A DNA stretch of 64,000 bases. Origin: Roseovarius salinarum (GTDB lineage: Bacteria; Pseudomonadota; Alphaproteobacteria; Rhodobacterales; Rhodobacteraceae). The notes beneath the pieces are model-generated. The model saw only the letters and a list, made by a program, of their open reading frames with translations, did no database searches and had not been told where the DNA came from. Each line of letters opens with the position of its first letter. Positions within the stretch are counted from its first letter, which is position 1. Made by a program: the position numbers and the translations under genes. The stretch lies in NCBI RefSeq assembly GCF_002834145.1, contig NZ_PHNT01000013.1, positions 1 to 64,000 on the forward strand. The letters are read 5' to 3'. This document shows, piece by piece, positions 26,586 to 37,221 of the stretch.

Positions 26586-27512
26586 ATGGAAATTGGCCCC
26601 TATTTCCTTCTCGCCACGCTGGAGGGCGCGGTCACGGCGGCGGTGCTGGCGCTGACGGCCGTCGGGCTGAGCCTTGTGTTCGGCGTGATGCGGGTGGTCA
26701 ACATCGCGCACGGCGAGTTCTTCATGCTGGGCGCGGTGATCGCGTGGTGGGTGGCGCAGGCGGTGGGCGGCCACCCGGCGCTGGGCTTCGCTGCCGCGCT
26801 GGTGATCGCGCCGCTGATCGTGGGCGGGCTGGCCGCGGCGGCCGACATGACCATCCTCAAGCGGCTCGACTACGACCCCGAGCGCACGATCGTCGCCACC
26901 ATCGGGCTGCTCTACGTGATCCAGCAGGTCACGCTGATGACCTACGGCCCCGAGGCCCGGCCCGTCGAGGCACCGTTCGGCACGCGTTTGGCGATCCCGT
27001 GGATCGAGCACGCCGAAGGTGGCTGGCGCCTGTACTGGCCCTGGGGGCTGAGCACCACGAGCTACAAGCTCGCGGTCATGGCGGCGGCCGCGGCCGTGCT
27101 GCTGGGCGTCTGGGCACTGATGGCACGCACGCGCATCGGGCTGGTGATGCGCGCCACCCAGATGGACCGCGGCATGGCGCTGGCCTTCGGCATCCCGGTC
27201 GAGCGCGTCTACGCGCTGGTCTTCGGCCTCGGCGCCGGTCTGGCCGCGCTGGCCGCCGTGCTGATCGTCCCCATCCGGCAGGCGCATTACCTGATGGGCG
27301 CCGACCCGCTGTTGCTGAGCTTCATCGTCGTCATCATCGGCGGGCTTGGCAGCCTGCCCGGCACGGTGGTGGCCGCGGTGCTGATCGGGCTGTCCGACGG
27401 CATCATCTCGGTCTTCTTCTCGCCCACGCTGGCCAAGATCATCGCCACCCTTCTGGTGGCGCTGGTGCTGGTCTTCCGCCCGCAGGGCCTGTTCGGGACG
27501 CGCGCGGCATGA
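26586..27512 (+). CDS. ABC transporter permease, LivH type
   Basis: A 308-residue inner-membrane permease with eight or nine hydrophobic segments. The LivH signature is visible: GLSLVFGVMRVVNIAHGEFFMLGA near the N-terminus and VVIIGGLGSLPGTVVAAVLIG near the C-terminus. Its stop overlaps the LivM-type gene start (ATGA), and the next genes are coupled in the same way, so these four genes form one operon. I start at ATG 26586, where the family begins; an upstream in-frame start would add an atypical extension. Confidence 0.9.
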   Translation: MEIGPYFLLATLEGAVTAAVLALTAVGLSLVFGVMRVVNIAHGEFFMLGAVIAWWVAQAVGGHPALGFAAALVIAPLIVGGLAAAADMTILKRLDYDPERTIVATIGLLYVIQQVTLMTYGPEARPVEAPFGTRLAIPWIEHAEGGWRLYWPWGLSTTSYKLAVMAAAAAVLLGVWALMARTRIGLVMRATQMDRGMALAFGIPVERVYALVFGLGAGLAALAAVLIVPIRQAHYLMGADPLLLSFIVVIIGGLGSLPGTVVAAVLIGLSDGIISVFFSPTLAKIIATLLVALVLVFRPQGLFGTRAA

Positions 27513-28453
27513 GCGACGGGCGCAAGGTGCTGCTGCTGCACGGCGGCCTGCTGGCGGGGCTCTTCGCGCTGCATTTCGTGCTGCCCGCCTACCACCACGG
27601 CAACCTCGCGCGGATCATGGTCCTGGCCAGCTACGCCGTGGGCTACAACGTGCTGTTCGGCTACACCGGGTTGCTCAGCCTCGGCCACGCGCTGTTCTTC
27701 GCCGCCGGCATGTACGGCATGGCCCTGCCGCTGCACCACCTCGGCCTGCCCGCGGGCTGGGCGCTGCTGACCGGGCTGGGCGCCGGCGCGGGTCTGGCGG
27801 CGCTTCTCGCGCTTCTGGCACTGCGCACCACCGGGGTCGCCTTCCTGATCGTCACGCTGATGTTCGCGCAGGCCGGGCACCTGACGATCCTCTACTTCGG
27901 CGAGGTCACGCGCGGCGACGAGGGGTTCGTCATCGACGCCGCGCAGCGCGTGCTGTGGGGTATCGACCTGAGCGCACCGGACGCGCGCTACCTCGCCGCC
28001 CTCGCGCTGTTCGCGGCCAGCCTTCTGGCCTGCCTCGCGCTGGTGCGTGCGCCCTTCGGCAAGACGCTGATCGCCGTCCGCGAGAACGAGGAGCGCGTGC
28101 GCATGCTGGGTTACGACACCCATCTGCACAAATGGGGCGCGATGGTGATCTCGGGCGCGCTCTCGGCCGCCGCGGGCGCGGCCTACGGGCTGCTGTTCGG
28201 CTACGCGGGGGCGACCTTCGGATCGGTGCAGTACTCCATCTTGCCGCTGCTCTGGGTGCTTCTGGGCGGCGCGGGCACGGTGATCGGGCCGTTCATCGGC
28301 ACGCTGTTCATGTTCTACCTGATCGACCTGTCATCGGACCTGACCACGGCCTACATGCTGGTGGCCGGCGTGGCGCTCATCGCGTTGACGCTCTTCGCGC
28401 CGCAGGGCCTTGCCGGCGAAGTGCGCCGGCGGCTGTGGAGGTGGCTGCCATGA
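27509..28453 (+). CDS. ABC transporter permease, LivM type
   Basis: A 314-residue partner permease of the LivHM pair. Signature segments are AVGYNVLFGYTGLLSLGHALFF (about residue 43) and the cytoplasmic coupling-loop region LIAVRENEERVRMLGYD (about 188), followed by a C-terminal membrane bundle with LLGGAGTVIGP. It overlaps both neighbours by four bases. Heterodimerisation with the LivH-type protein is expected. Confidence 0.9.
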   Translation: MSDGRKVLLLHGGLLAGLFALHFVLPAYHHGNLARIMVLASYAVGYNVLFGYTGLLSLGHALFFAAGMYGMALPLHHLGLPAGWALLTGLGAGAGLAALLALLALRTTGVAFLIVTLMFAQAGHLTILYFGEVTRGDEGFVIDAAQRVLWGIDLSAPDARYLAALALFAASLLACLALVRAPFGKTLIAVRENEERVRMLGYDTHLHKWGAMVISGALSAAAGAAYGLLFGYAGATFGSVQYSILPLLWVLLGGAGTVIGPFIGTLFMFYLIDLSSDLTTAYMLVAGVALIALTLFAPQGLAGEVRRRLWRWLP

Positions 28454-29166
28454 CCCTGCTGGAAACCCGGGGGCTGTCAAAGCATTTCGCCGGGCTTCAG
28501 GCCGTGGCGGGCGTGGACCTCGCGGTGACGGAGGGCGAGGTGCGTGCGCTCATAGGCCCCAACGGCGCGGGCAAGACAACGCTCGTGGGCATGATCTGCG
28601 GCCGCATCGCGCCCTCGGGCGGATCGGTTCGGTTCGACGGCCGCGACATCACCGCCCTGCCCGCGCACAGGCGCATCCGGCGGGGCATGGCCTATACCTT
28701 CCAGATCACCTCGGTCTTCGCGCGCCTGCCCGTGGCCGAGAACGTGGCGCTGGCCGCCCGCCGCCACCGGCGGGGCGCCGACGTCGACCTGGCGGTGCAT
28801 GCGGCCCTGGACCGCGTCGGGCTTGGCGCGCACATCGACCGGGAGGCCGGTGACCTGAGCTACGGCCACCAGCGCCTGCTGGAACTGGCGATGGCGCTGG
28901 CGCAGGAACCACGCCTGCTGATCCTGGACGAACCCACACAGGGGCTGTCAGAGGCCGAGATCGCCGCGTTCAAGGCGCTGGTCCGCGAGCTGGCGGGCAC
29001 CACCACGATCCTTCTGATCGAGCACAACATGAGCGTCGTGATGGAAACCGCCGACCGCGTGACGGTTCTGGACCTCGGCACCGTTCTGGCCGAGGGCACG
29101 CCGCGGGAGATCCACGGCAACGCCGCCGTTCAGGCGGCCTACCTCGGGACGGGCGCGGATGCTTGA
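28450..29166 (+). CDS. ABC transporter ATPase, LivG type
   Basis: A 238-residue nucleotide-binding protein: Walker A GPNGAGKT (residues 36-43), Q-loop in YTFQITSVF, signature LSYGHQ, Walker B LLILDEPTQGL and the H-loop in LLIEHNMSVV. The AYLG end is typical of LivG. It overlaps the LivM-type gene by four bases and the LivF-type gene by eight, so expression is tightly coupled. Confidence 0.92.
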   Translation: MTLLETRGLSKHFAGLQAVAGVDLAVTEGEVRALIGPNGAGKTTLVGMICGRIAPSGGSVRFDGRDITALPAHRRIRRGMAYTFQITSVFARLPVAENVALAARRHRRGADVDLAVHAALDRVGLGAHIDREAGDLSYGHQRLLELAMALAQEPRLLILDEPTQGLSEAEIAAFKALVRELAGTTTILLIEHNMSVVMETADRVTVLDLGTVLAEGTPREIHGNAAVQAAYLGTGADA

Positions 29167-29854
29167 GCTGGACGGGATTTCGGCCGGGTACGGGCGCGCG
29201 CAGGTGCTGCGCGAACTGTCCTTGACCGTCGAGACGGGCGAGATCCTGTGCCTTCTGGGCCGCAACGGCGCGGGAAAGACGACGACCATGCTGGCCACCA
29301 TGGGCCTGCTGCCGCTGACGGCGGGCGCGGTGCGGCTCGACGGCCGGGAAATCAGCCGCCTGCCCGCCCACATGGTGCCGCGCGCGGGACTGGGGTACGT
29401 CCCGCAGGGGCGGCGGCTGTTCGCCGACCTGACCGTCGCGCAGAACCTCGAGATCGGGCTGCGCGCGCGCCGCAGCGGGCCGGAGACGCTGGAGGAGGTT
29501 CTCACGCTCTTTCCAAGGCTGCGCGACCGCTACCAACAGCGCGCGCAGACGCTCTCGGGCGGCGAACAGCAGATGCTGGCGACGGCCCGCGCGCTGTGCC
29601 TTCGGCCCAAGGCGCTGCTGCTCGACGAGCCAACGGAGGGTCTGCAACCCTCGATGATCGAGGCGATCCGCCGCGTGATCGTGCAGATGCGCGAAACCGG
29701 GGTCGCGGTCCTCATGGTCGAACAGCGCGTCGACGCGGTGCTGTCGGTGGCCGACCGCGTCACCTTCATCGAGAACGGGCAGGCACGCGAATCCCTGTCC
29801 GCCGAGGCATTGCGACGCGACCACGCGCTCGTGGAACGTTACGTCGGCGTATGA
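29159..29854 (+). CDS. ABC transporter ATPase, LivF type
   Basis: A 231-residue second ATPase of the importer: Walker A GRNGAGKT (residues 34-41), GYVPQGRRLFADLTVAQNL (the LivF Q-loop region), signature LSGGEQQ, Walker B LLLDEPTEGLQP and VLMVEQRVD. It is the last gene of the importer operon. A repeat element lies directly behind it. Confidence 0.92.
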   Translation: MLELDGISAGYGRAQVLRELSLTVETGEILCLLGRNGAGKTTTMLATMGLLPLTAGAVRLDGREISRLPAHMVPRAGLGYVPQGRRLFADLTVAQNLEIGLRARRSGPETLEEVLTLFPRLRDRYQQRAQTLSGGEQQMLATARALCLRPKALLLDEPTEGLQPSMIEAIRRVIVQMRETGVAVLMVEQRVDAVLSVADRVTFIENGQARESLSAEALRRDHALVERYVGV

Positions 29855-29867
29855 CCGCCCGGACCCT

Positions 29868-29896
29868 TCACCCTGGGCCAAATACGCCCGCCGGAG
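29868..29896 (-). repeat. GTATTTGG-type interspersed repeat, copy 2
   Basis: Read on the minus strand this is CCGGCGGGCGTATTTGGCCC followed by a GTGAAGGG tail, the same pattern as near 16.82 kb but inverted. It lies 14 bases after the LivF-type gene. Confidence 0.55.
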
Positions 29897-30026
29897 ACGT
29901 CCCGGCCGCGCCGTCCGCGCAGGCCGTCGGGCAGGGCACCGCCGGCGCGGCAAATGGCGATCTTTACATCGGCACCGCAACGGCGCGAAGAGGGACCGGG
30001 CCAACCGGGCAAGGAGGATGGAAGGC

Positions 30027-31070
30027 ATGATCGAGGGAACCGTCCTGGTGACCGGGGGGGCCGGTTTCATGGGCATCAACCTGGTGCGGCACCTGCTGGA
30101 CCGCGGCCACACCGTGCGCAGCTACGACATCGCGCCCTTCACCTACCCTGAGGCGGACCGCATCTCGGTGCTGCAGGCCGACATCCGCGACCGCGACGCC
30201 CACGCCGCGGCGTTCGACGGGGTGGACACGGTCGTCCACTGCGCCGCCGCCCTGCCGCTGAGCACGCCCGGGGAAATCCGGTCGACCAACGTCGACGGCA
30301 CCCGCGCGCTGCTGGAAACCGCCGCGGCCGCGGGCGTGCGCCGCTTTGTGCACATCTCGACCACGGCGGTCTACGGCATTCCCGATCACCACCCGCTGGT
30401 CGAGGCGGACCCGATGCGCGGCGTGGGCCCCTACGGCGAATCGAAGGTCGCCGCCGAAGAGGTCTGCGCCGAATTCCGCGAATCGGGGCTGTGCGTGCCG
30501 GTGCTGCGGCCCAAGTCCTTCGTCGGACCCGAACGGCTGGGCGCCTTCGAGCTGCTTTATGATTTCGCCTACGACGGGCACAACTTCCCGGTGCTCGGGG
30601 CCGGCGACAACCGTTACCAGCTGCTCGACGTGGCCGACCTGAACCAGGCGGTGGAGCTGTGCGCGACCGGCGACGCCGAAGCGGTCAACGACACCTTCAA
30701 CGTCGGCGCCGCACGCTTCGGGACGCTGCGCGAGAGCTTCCAGGCCGTGCTCGACCGCGCCGGCCACGGCAAGCGCGTGATCGGGCTGCCGGCGGCGCCC
30801 GCGATCTGGACCCTGCGCGCGCTGGAGGCGGTGGGGCTGTCGCCCCTCTACAAGTGGATCTACGAAACCGCCGGCAAGGACAGCTTCGTCTCCATCGACA
30901 AGATCACCGACCGACTTGGCTTCTCGCCGCGCTATTCCAACGAGGAGGCGCTGGTGCGCAACTACGACTGGTACGTCGCCAACCGCGACAGGATCTCGCA
31001 AGCCGCCGGTGTCACCCACCGGGTCCCGTGGAAGCGCGGGGCGCTGCGGCTTCTGCGGCTGGTGATGTAG
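30027..31070 (+). CDS. NAD-dependent epimerase/dehydratase (extended SDR)
   Basis: A 347-residue extended short-chain dehydrogenase: cofactor loop TGGAGFMG (residues 9-16), Asp at the end of strand two (SYDIAPF), Ser/Thr in HISTTAVYG, and the catalytic Tyr/Lys of PYGESK. This is the nucleotide-sugar epimerase or dehydratase type, or possibly a 3-beta-hydroxysteroid-dehydrogenase relative. ATG 30027 is preferred to ATG 30018 because AAGGAGG abuts the upstream codon but is well spaced for 30027. The last 59 bases overlap the 3' end of the convergent oxyR gene. Confidence 0.85.
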   Translation: MIEGTVLVTGGAGFMGINLVRHLLDRGHTVRSYDIAPFTYPEADRISVLQADIRDRDAHAAAFDGVDTVVHCAAALPLSTPGEIRSTNVDGTRALLETAAAAGVRRFVHISTTAVYGIPDHHPLVEADPMRGVGPYGESKVAAEEVCAEFRESGLCVPVLRPKSFVGPERLGAFELLYDFAYDGHNFPVLGAGDNRYQLLDVADLNQAVELCATGDAEAVNDTFNVGAARFGTLRESFQAVLDRAGHGKRVIGLPAAPAIWTLRALEAVGLSPLYKWIYETAGKDSFVSIDKITDRLGFSPRYSNEEALVRNYDWYVANRDRISQAAGVTHRVPWKRGALRLLRLVM

Positions 31071-31956
31071 CCGCGCCGGGATTGCCCAGGATCCGCGAAA
31101 TCTGCCCAAGCTGATCCGAGAGCGGATTGGTCTTGCGCCAGACCATGCCCACGGTGCGGCTGGGGCGCGGCGCGGGCAGACGGGCGACAGACACCGGGGC
31201 CGACCCCGTCTCGACCGGCACGGCCATCTCGGGGATCAGCGTCACCCCGATGCCCGCGCCCACCATCTGCACCAGGGTTGAAAGCGAGCTGCCCTCCATC
31301 AGGTCGCGCGGCAGCGCCGAGGACATCCGGCAGTACGAGATCGCCTGGTCGCGGAAACAGTGCCCCTCTTCCAGCAGCAGAAGGCGCATCTCGCGCAACC
31401 GCTCGGGTGCCGGCACCGGCTGGTCGGCGTCCGCGTCAGCGCGCACCAGCACGAATTCCTCTTCGAAAACGGGCACTTCCTCAAGCGACGGCTCCGAGAT
31501 GGGCAAGGCCACGATCGCCGCATCGAGGTGCCCCTCGAGCAGATCGTCGATCAGCCGGCGCGTCACCGCCTCGCGCGGACGCACGTCCAGGCCCGGGTAG
31601 CGCGCGGCCAGCGCCTTGACGAATCCGGGCAGAAGATAGGGCGCGATGGTCGGGATCACGCCCAGCCGCAGCCGGCCCACCAGCGGCCCTTCGGACGCGC
31701 GCGCCAGGTCGGCCAGCTCGTCAACGGACCGCAGGATCTCGCGCACGCGCAGGGCCACGGCCTCGCCCAGGCTGGTCAGGCGGACGTGGCGCGGCCCCCG
31801 TTCGACCAGCGGCGCGCCGAGTATGGATTCCAGTTCCTTTATCTGCACCGACAGTGCGGGCTGCGAAATCGCGCAGGCCTCCGCCGCGCGACCGAAATGC
31901 CCGTGCTGGGCGAGGGCCTCGAAATAGCGCAGATGCTTCATCGACAAGCTGTTCAT
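31012..31956 (-). CDS. oxyR: Peroxide-sensing LysR-type regulator OxyR
   Basis: A 314-residue LysR-type regulator with an N-terminal winged helix-turn-helix (FGRAAEACAISQPALSVQIKELE, about residues 21-43) and a periplasmic-binding-like sensor domain. The redox pair is present: Cys200 and Cys209 in EEGHCFRDQAISYC, matching Cys199/Cys208 of E. coli OxyR. Peroxide oxidises them to a disulfide that activates transcription. It is divergent from katG over 179 bases. Start ATG 31956 lacks a ribosome-binding site; ATG 31941 is the alternative. Its 3' end overlaps the convergent epimerase gene by 59 bases. Confidence 0.94.
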   Translation of the reverse strand: MNSLSMKHLRYFEALAQHGHFGRAAEACAISQPALSVQIKELESILGAPLVERGPRHVRLTSLGEAVALRVREILRSVDELADLARASEGPLVGRLRLGVIPTIAPYLLPGFVKALAARYPGLDVRPREAVTRRLIDDLLEGHLDAAIVALPISEPSLEEVPVFEEEFVLVRADADADQPVPAPERLREMRLLLLEEGHCFRDQAISYCRMSSALPRDLMEGSSLSTLVQMVGAGIGVTLIPEMAVPVETGSAPVSVARLPAPRPSRTVGMVWRKTNPLSDQLGQISRILGNPGAATSPAAEAAAPRASTGPGG

Positions 31957-31991
31957 AGGAAAATCGTATCGACATGATTAGAAAAATCAAA
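31955..31991 (+). promoter_or_regulatory. OxyR-type binding site between oxyR and katG
   Basis: Four tetrads spaced by seven bases follow the OxyR consensus ATAG-N7-CTAT-N7-ATAG-N7-CTAT: ATAG (31955-31958), GTAT (31966-31969), ATTA (31977-31980) and a weak CAAA (31988-31991). The site ends right at the predicted katG -35 box, the position of an activator contacting RNA polymerase. It overlaps the oxyR start, which would suit autoregulation. Confidence 0.65.
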
Positions 31992-32020
31992 TTCAAGTTA
32001 TGGCGGGTCTCTGCTATTTA
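31992..32020 (+). promoter_or_regulatory. katG: Predicted katG promoter
   Basis: TTCAAG (31992-31997) and TATTTA (32015-32020) with a 17-base spacer. The -35 box is poor, as expected for an activator-dependent promoter, and sits next to the OxyR-type site. The katG start codon is 116 bases further on. Confidence 0.5.
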
Positions 32021-32069
32021 GTAAGCGGTTTCACCGGACCGCCTTTCGAAGGGCGGTCCGGCCGCATAA

Positions 32070-34313
<2,244 letters not shown>

Positions 34314-34329
34314 ACGGCCGGACATCCCG

Positions 34330-34391
34330 CACGGCCCGCTCCGGGCCGTGCACGCATCGGGCGCGCCATTCGTGGCGCGCCCTTTCGTTTT
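34330..34391 (+). terminator. Tandem-hairpin terminator after katG
   Basis: Two perfect 9-base stems in a row: CACGGCCCG-CTC-CGGGCCGTG at 34330-34350 and GGGCGCGCC-ATTCGT-GGCGCGCCC at 34359-34382. The second is followed by TTTCGTTTT. Confidence 0.85.
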
Positions 34392-34474
34392 CATACCCGC
34401 CGCAACGGCCAAGCGGCATTGACCTTCGCGCCGCAACCGCCATTATCGGGCGCGACAATCAGGGAGGCAGCATC

Positions 34475-35428
34475 ATGAAATTCGTCAAATCCTTCACGGC
34501 GGCCGCGATCCTGGCCGCCGTCGCAGCACCCGCACAGGCCGAAACCCGCGTGACTTACAAGTCCGCGAAATCGACCTCGTCCTACTACCAGATGGGCGTG
34601 CAGATCGCCGAGACGCTGGAAGCGGTGTCCGACGGCGAAATCCTTGTCACCGTCGAGGAAAGCCAGGGCTCGGTTCAGAACGTCATGGAGGCCCGCGCGC
34701 GCGGCGGCGACTACGTCTTCACCACGCCGCCCGTCCTGGTGCGCCTCGCGCAGGGCGGCAAGGCGATGTTCGAGGGCAAGGGCGACCCGGCCTTCGACGA
34801 AATCCGCGCGCTCTTCCCGATCCCGTCGCTGACCATGCATTTCGTCATGGACGAGGATGCGAACGTGGACAGCTTCGAGGACATGGCCGGCAAGACCATC
34901 CTGCTGGGCAAGGGATCGTTCGGCGCGCGGGAGGGCCGCAAGTATCTGGAGATGTTCGGCGTGGCGGACAAGGTCGAGATCGCCGACGTGGAACTGTCGA
35001 ACGCGGTGCCCGCCTTGAAGAACGGGCAGATCGACGGCTTCGTCACCGCCGGCAGCTATCCCGCGCCCAACGTGGTCGAGGCCGCCGCCTCGACCGGCGT
35101 CGACGTGCTGTCGATGACGGACGAACAGGTCGAGGAAACGGGCCGCACGCGGCTGGTGATCCCCGCCGGCACCTATTCCGGCCAGGAGGAGGACATCGTC
35201 ACCACCTCGCTGCCGGTGGTGGCCTATACCACCACGCAGATGGACGGCGACACCGCCTACGCGATGACCAAGGCGTTCTGGGAAAACCGCGACAAGATGG
35301 CCGAGACCGCGCGCTGGTGGGCCGGCGTGAACGAGGGGTTGCTGGACAACATCACCGGCAAGATCCACCCGGGCGCCGTGCGGTATTATGAAGAGGCGGG
35401 CATCGCGCTCTCCGACGCGCAGAAGTGA
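34475..35428 (+). CDS. TAXI-family TRAP transporter substrate-binding protein
   Basis: A 317-residue periplasmic solute receptor of the TAXI type: a Sec signal peptide ending AQAET (about residue 23), then the TAXI core with the KSTSSYYQMGVQIAE ligand-loop region, and VFTTPPVLVRLAQGG. TAXI receptors bind small carboxylates such as glutamate or 2-oxoglutarate; the ligand here is unknown. AGGGAGG precedes ATG 34475. The stop overlaps the permease start (GTGA), so the two are coupled. Confidence 0.88.
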   Translation: MKFVKSFTAAAILAAVAAPAQAETRVTYKSAKSTSSYYQMGVQIAETLEAVSDGEILVTVEESQGSVQNVMEARARGGDYVFTTPPVLVRLAQGGKAMFEGKGDPAFDEIRALFPIPSLTMHFVMDEDANVDSFEDMAGKTILLGKGSFGAREGRKYLEMFGVADKVEIADVELSNAVPALKNGQIDGFVTAGSYPAPNVVEAAASTGVDVLSMTDEQVEETGRTRLVIPAGTYSGQEEDIVTTSLPVVAYTTTQMDGDTAYAMTKAFWENRDKMAETARWWAGVNEGLLDNITGKIHPGAVRYYEEAGIALSDAQK

Positions 35429-37221
35429 AGGCGGCCGAGGCCGACGACCACACCGGGCTGACCCTGCCGGCCCGGGTGCTCTGGCTGGCCTTCGCGCTCG
35501 CCTCGGTGGGCTTCCACCTGGGGCTGGTGTTCTCGGGGCTGGTGCCCAACCTCGTCAGCCGGCCGTTGCACATGGTCCTCGTGCTGCCCTGGATCCTGAT
35601 CTGGGGCCGCACCGGCGCCGCCCTGTGGAGCGGCGTCGCGCTGACCGCGCTGGGCGGTGGCGCGGCGCTCTGGGTGGCGGTCAGCCATGACGCGCTGGGC
35701 GACCAGTACGGCTTCCTCGAGGGGCCGTTCCAGGTTGGGGTGGCCGCCGTGCTGATCCTGACCGTTCTCGAAACCGCGCGCCGCGCGATCGGCTGGCCGC
35801 TGCCCACGATCGCGGCGCTCGCGCTGCTCTACGGGCTGTTCGGCCAGCATATCCCGGGCCGCTTCGGCCACTCGGGCGTGCCGCTGGAAAGCTACCTGGG
35901 CACGCTGACCATCGCCGAGGGCGGGTTGTGGGGCACGCTGACGGCAGTGTCGGTCGGGGTCGTTTCCATCTTCGTGATCTTCGGCGCGGTGCTCAACGCG
36001 GGCGAGGCCGGAGAGGGTTTCATGAACGTGGCCACCGCCGCCGCCGGGCGCCTCAAGGGCGGCGCGGCCAAGGTCTCGCTGGTGTCCTCCGCGTTGTTCG
36101 GGTCGATCTCGGGGTCGGCCTCGGCCAACGTCGCGTCGACCGGCGCGATCACGATGCCGGCGATGGCGCGGCTGGGATACCCCAAGCGGATCGCCGCGGC
36201 GGTGGAGGCCGTCGCCTCGTCGGGCGGGCAGATCATGCCGCCACTCATGGGCGCGGGGGCCTTCGTGATGGTCGAGCTGACCTCGACCCCGTACACCCAG
36301 ATCATTGCCGCCGCCGCGCTGCCCGCGCTGCTGTATTTCGCGGCCGTCTGGATGGGCATAGACGGCTACGCCCGGCGGTTCGGGCTGCGCGGGCTGGACG
36401 CCGCCGACCGACCGGCGGGGCGCGACATCGCCGTGACCTCGGCCTTCTTCCTGGTGCCCTTCACCGTGCTGATGTGGGGCATGTTCGGGCTGGGCGTTAC
36501 GCCGCAATACGCGGCCAGCCTTGCCATCTTCACCGGCGCGGCGCTGCTGCTGTTCGGCGCCGACTTGCGGCTCGACCCCCGACGCGCCGCACGCCGGGTG
36601 GAGCGCGCGCTGTTCACCGCCGCGCGGCAGGTGGCGCTGATCGGGTCGATCATCCTGTGCGCGGCGCTGGTGATCGGGGTGCTGGGCATCACCGGCCTCG
36701 GCGTCAAGCTGACGTCGCTGATCCTTTCGGCATCGAACGGGCTGCTGTGGCCCTCGCTTCTGCTGACCGCGCTGGCCTGCCTCGTTCTGGGGATGGAGGT
36801 GCCGACGACCGCCGCCTACGTGATCTGCGTGTCGGTCGCCGGCCCCGCGCTGATCGAACTGGGGATGGCACCGCTGCAGGCGCATCTGTTCGTCTTCTGG
36901 TACGCGCTGCTGTCCACCATCACGCCCCCGGTGTGCGGCGCGGTGTTCATCGCCGCCGGCATGATCGGCGAAAACTGGCTGCGCGTGGCGGGCACCGCGA
37001 TGATCCTCGGGCTGGGGCTCTACCTGATTCCGCTGGGCATGGTCGTGTCGCCGGAAATCCTCGACCTGGCGGACGCGCCGGGCCGTGCGGCGTTGGCGGC
37101 CGCGAAGATCGCGGCCGGGCTCGGCCTGATCTCGTGGGGCCTGGTGGCCACACGGGGCGTGGCGTTACGAATCGGAGCCGCCTGCCTTGGCACGGCGATC
37201 ATTTTCATCGGCATCGCATAG
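35425..37221 (+). CDS. TRAP transporter fused permease (TAXI type)
   Basis: A 598-residue sodium-coupled secondary transporter subunit with the small DctQ-like and large DctM-like parts fused, the form found with TAXI receptors. About sixteen hydrophobic segments. The DctM signature is seen at FGSISGSASANVASTGAITMP and SSGGQIMPPLMGAGAF (about residues 227-285). It begins with GTG 35425, overlapping the receptor stop. No terminator is visible after it. Confidence 0.9.
   Translation: MKAAEADDHTGLTLPARVLWLAFALASVGFHLGLVFSGLVPNLVSRPLHMVLVLPWILIWGRTGAALWSGVALTALGGGAALWVAVSHDALGDQYGFLEGPFQVGVAAVLILTVLETARRAIGWPLPTIAALALLYGLFGQHIPGRFGHSGVPLESYLGTLTIAEGGLWGTLTAVSVGVVSIFVIFGAVLNAGEAGEGFMNVATAAAGRLKGGAAKVSLVSSALFGSISGSASANVASTGAITMPAMARLGYPKRIAAAVEAVASSGGQIMPPLMGAGAFVMVELTSTPYTQIIAAAALPALLYFAAVWMGIDGYARRFGLRGLDAADRPAGRDIAVTSAFFLVPFTVLMWGMFGLGVTPQYAASLAIFTGAALLLFGADLRLDPRRAARRVERALFTAARQVALIGSIILCAALVIGVLGITGLGVKLTSLILSASNGLLWPSLLLTALACLVLGMEVPTTAAYVICVSVAGPALIELGMAPLQAHLFVFWYALLSTITPPVCGAVFIAAGMIGENWLRVAGTAMILGLGLYLIPLGMVVSPEILDLADAPGRAALAAAKIAAGLGLISWGLVATRGVALRIGAACLGTAIIFIGIA

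Noticed and set aside
29851-30030. A 59-codon frame overlapping the LivF-type stop
   Set aside because: It contains the repeat element, has a low-complexity composition and overlaps the better-supported epimerase start.
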